Assembly: GCA_020002185.1 (NCBI GenBank)
Contig: CM034534.1
Coordinates: forward strand, 11,702,512-11,766,511
Length of the DNA stretch: 64,000 nucleotides
Source: Paraescarpia echinospica
Taxonomy: Eukaryota; Annelida; Polychaeta; Sabellida; Siboglinidae
Direction of reading: 5' to 3'
The position numbers and the translations under genes are program-made. Under the pieces are notes generated by a model that ran no database searches, had not been told where the DNA came from, and saw only the letters and a program-made list of their open reading frames with translations. Positions 12,245-64,000 of this stretch are shown piece by piece. Each line of letters opens with the position of its first letter. Position 1 is the first letter of the stretch.

Positions 12245-13912
12245 AACACATGGTGTAGAGTTGCAGCAGTGTATAGGGGTATAGTATAAATGATGTGGGT
12301 GTGTAGGATATGGTGTAGAATGTGCAGTGTATGGTTGCATTATATGGTGTATGAGTGCAGCATATGGTGTATGGTTGCAGTATATGGTGTATGGGTGCAG
12401 TATATGGTACATGGGTGCAGTATATGTGCAGCATATGGTGTATGGTTGCAGTATATGGTGTATGGGTGCAGTATATGTGCAGCATATGGTGTATGGTTGC
12501 AGTATATGGTGTATGGGTGCAGTATATGGTGCATGGGTGCAGTATATGTGCAGCATATGGTGTATGGTTGCAGTATATGGTGTATGGGTGCAGTATATGT
12601 GCAGCATATGGTGTATGGTTGCAGTATATGGTGTATGGGTGCAGTATATGGTGCATGGGTGCAGCATATGGTGTATGGTTGCAGTGTATGGGTGCAGTAT
12701 ATGGTGCATGGGTGCAGCATATGGTGTATGGGTGCAGTGTATGGTGTATGGGTGCAGCATATGGTGTATGGGTGCAGCATATGGTGTATGGTTGCAGTAT
12801 ATGGTGTATGGGTGCAGTATATGTGCAGCATATGGTGTATGGTTGCATTATATGGTGTATGGATGCAGTATATGTGCAGCATATGGTGTATGGTTGCAGT
12901 ATATGGTGTATGGGTGCAGTATATGGTGCATGGGTGCAGTATATGTGCAGCATATGGTGTATGGTTGCAGTATATGGTGTATGGGTGCAGTATATGGTGC
13001 ATGGGTGCAGCATATGGTGTATGGGTGCAGTGTATGGGTGCAGTGTATGGTGTATGGTGCAGCATATGGTGTATGGTGCAGCATATGGTGTATGGTGCAG
13101 CATATGGTGTATGGGTGCAGTGTATGGTGTATGGGTGCAGCATATGGTGTATGGGTGCAGTGTATGGGTGCAGCATATGATGTATGGGTGCAGCATATGG
13201 TGTATGGGTGCAGTGTATGGTGTATGGGTGCAGCATATGGTGTATGGGTGCAGCATATGGTGTATGGGTGCAGTATATGGTGTATGGGTGCAGCATGTGG
13301 TGTATGGGTGCAGCATATGGTGTATGGGTGCAGTGTATGGTGTATGGTGCAGCATATGGTGTATGGTGCAGCATATAGTGTATGGTTGCATTATATGGTG
13401 TATGGTGCAGCATATGGTGTATGGTTGCAGTGTATGGTGTATGGTGCAGCATATGGTGTATGGGTGCAGTATATGGTGTATGGTTGCATTATATGGTGTA
13501 TGAGTGCAGCATACGGTGTATGGGTTCAGCATATGGTGTATGGTGCAGTATATGGTGTAGGGGTATAGTATATGGTGTAGGGGTATAGTATATGGTGTAT
13601 GGGTGCAGCATATGGTGTATGGGTGCAGTGTATGGTGTATGGTGCAGCATATGGTGTATGGTGCAGCATATAGTGTATGGTTGCATTATATGGTGTATGG
13701 TGCAGCTATGGTGTATGGGTGCAGTGTATGGTGTATGGTGCAACATGTGGTGTATGGGTGCAGTATATGGTGTATGGTTGCATTATATGGTGTATGAGTG
13801 CAGCATACGGTGTATGGGTTCAGCATATGGTGTATGGTGCAGTATATGGTGTAGGGGTATAGTATATGGTGTAGGGGTATAGTATATGGTGTATGGGTGC
13901 AGTATACGGTAT
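12245..13912. repeat. 20-bp satellite (ATGGTGTATGGGTGCAGCAT) with higher-order structure
   Basis: Over 80 units of about 20 bp, with shorter 13-bp variants (ATGTGCAGCAT). The segments 13311-13605 and 13605-13900 are near-identical with an offset of 294 bp (the variant TGAGTGCAGCATACGG occurs at 13501 and 13795), so a block of units was duplicated as a whole. Both strands are open for hundreds of codons (up to 429) in several frames, purely because the unit lacks stops. Confidence 0.95.
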
Positions 13913-14636
13913 AAGATAAGATAATTATGTATTGTCTGAACTGAGAAAGTTGTCTTGGGATAGAAGGACATGACTGCATTATAGAAAAAAAAAACAATAA
14001 AACAGCAAATAAAATAAAGAAATAAACATTATAAATCTTGCACATCACTTATTGTGCTATTACGCTAAAGCATCACTTAAACATAATAACTGCGTGTATT
14101 ATTTTAATGCACTTTCAACAGTTGTTAACACTGACACAGCGGTAGCAGGCATCATCATGAGTTAAGCTGTTTGTTGGACAATGGCACGAAAGAGTGTTTA
14201 TTCCTGTTAACCCAGCACCGAGGAGTGCGACGTTAATGTCTGCCAGATGGCAGGAGTTGAAATACATCATCATGTCTGCTCAGAGACCTCCTGAAGGGAG
14301 ATCGTGGGAGATGTGCAACCTGTAAGTTCACAGCGGTTGTTATCAAGTGAGAAAGCTGTGATTACAGCTGAACCCTGTAGGGGTGTATTATATGGTGTAC
14401 AGGTCAAGCATATGGTACAGATTATGGTGTAGTGGTACACCAAATATGCCAACATTTGGTGTAAGAATGCAGAGCACAGCGTACACGTTATAATTACCCA
14501 ACAACACAACTGTTTATGTACGTTTTGAACTATGAAATTAATTGGAAAGGAAATGGGCTGTGCATAAGAAATAGACAGTTATGATTACAACCAAGTGGTT
14601 TGTAAGCAAACAACTGATCAGTAGGTAAAATTGGCG
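13913..14636. other. Non-coding spacer with a degenerate satellite fringe
   Basis: Around 14390-14470 TATATGGTGTA-like words persist, suggesting decayed outliers of the preceding satellite. Nothing else is recognised. Confidence 0.45.
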
Positions 14637-14905
14637 GTTATAACAGGGTAACTTACGTGTTACTGATGTGGGTTGTAACAGGGTAAATTACATGTTACTG
14701 ATGTGGGTTGTAACAGGGTAACTTACGTGTTACTGATGTGGGTTGTAACAGGGTAAATTACATGTTACTGATGTGGGTTGTAACAGGGTAAATTACGTGT
14801 TACTGATGTGGGTTGTAAAAGGGTAACTTACATGTTACTGATGTGGGTTGTAACAGGGTAAATTACGTGTTACTGATGTGGGTTGTAAAAGGGTAACTTA
14901 TGTGG
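14637..14905 (-). repeat. Inverted copy of the exon-3 splice-junction minisatellite, 35-bp unit
   Basis: About 7.5 units of TAACAGGGTAAATTACRTGT plus TACTGATGTGGGTTG. The reverse complement reads AACCCACATCAGTAACACGT and AAGTTACCCTGTTA, the same 35-bp unit as the array beginning at the 3' end of exon 3 (22367). It lies about 180 bp upstream of DNAAF9 exon 1 of this window, in opposite orientation. Confidence 0.95.
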
Positions 14906-15082
14906 GTTTAACAACTGAGTGTATGTTTTAAATGCATAGCATATCACTTACATTGAAAAATAACTGCTGGACCTGTGTGCCGAGTTAAGCTGTCATGCAA
15001 TCTGACATTATTTTACTGACTGAGTGTTGAAAGTTTGAAGTGTGACACACAATACCAATAAGATGTGTTTGTTGTTGTGTAG

Positions 15083-63890
<48,808 letters not shown>

Positions 63891-64000
63891 GTATGTCCTT
63901 TGTAATTGTTTTCACAGTTTAACAAGCATTTTGTTTATTGTTCTAAAGAATGCGAAGAAAGTAACTTGTCACCATGACAACTGATGTTTGTGCGAACACA

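Noticed and set aside
12243..13568. Open frames of 296-429 codons on both strands
   Set aside because: They lie entirely in a 20-bp satellite whose unit has no stop. Several frames on both strands are open at once and the peptides are pure repeats.

Overview
This is animal nuclear DNA: no prokaryotic gene organisation, GT-AG introns, LINEs and SINEs, several DNA transposons and a heavy load of micro- and minisatellites. The two recognisable genes (a peptide-receptor-like GPCR and the ciliary dynein factor DNAAF9/Shulin) plus the repeat style suggest a marine invertebrate, probably a lophotrochozoan. The exact group cannot be fixed from sequence alone.

Layout. Positions 1-891 (minus strand) hold an intronless GPCR that runs off the left edge. 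Positions 900-15,000 contain no exon I can assign. They carry satellites (3.4-4.4, 9.5-10.35, 11.2-11.7 and 12.25-13.9 kb), a LINE copy (4.9-7.05 kb), a small inverted-repeat element (2.86-3.3 kb) and one frameshifted coding remnant (8.5-9.03 kb, minus). From 15,083 to the right edge the plus strand carries 16 consecutive internal exons of DNAAF9. Their splice phases join without a break, apart from one uncertain junction (exons 10/11). They encode about 586 residues matching the middle and later part of the family; the first (about 400 residues) and last exons are not identified.

The introns are filled with transposons. There are two foldback elements with TTAA target duplications and tRNA-like modules, one of them inside a LINE and itself carrying a hAT remnant. 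There is also a 3-kb hAT-type element inserted in a minisatellite, a TA-flanked MITE, a probable solo LTR, tRNA-derived SINEs and LINE fragments.

The most unusual pattern is that at least five DNAAF9 exons (3, 7, 9, 13, 15) have a minisatellite attached whose repeat unit is a copy of that exon's own splice junction: part of the exon plus the donor or acceptor site. Unit lengths are 35, 83, 49, 37 and 28 bp. Exon 11 has a single diverged copy of its junction. An inverted copy of the exon-3 array lies upstream of exon 1, so three exons are bracketed by long inverted arrays. The introns therefore present dozens of decoy splice sites to the spliceosome. The mechanism and consequence are inference; the sequence relationships are directly visible.
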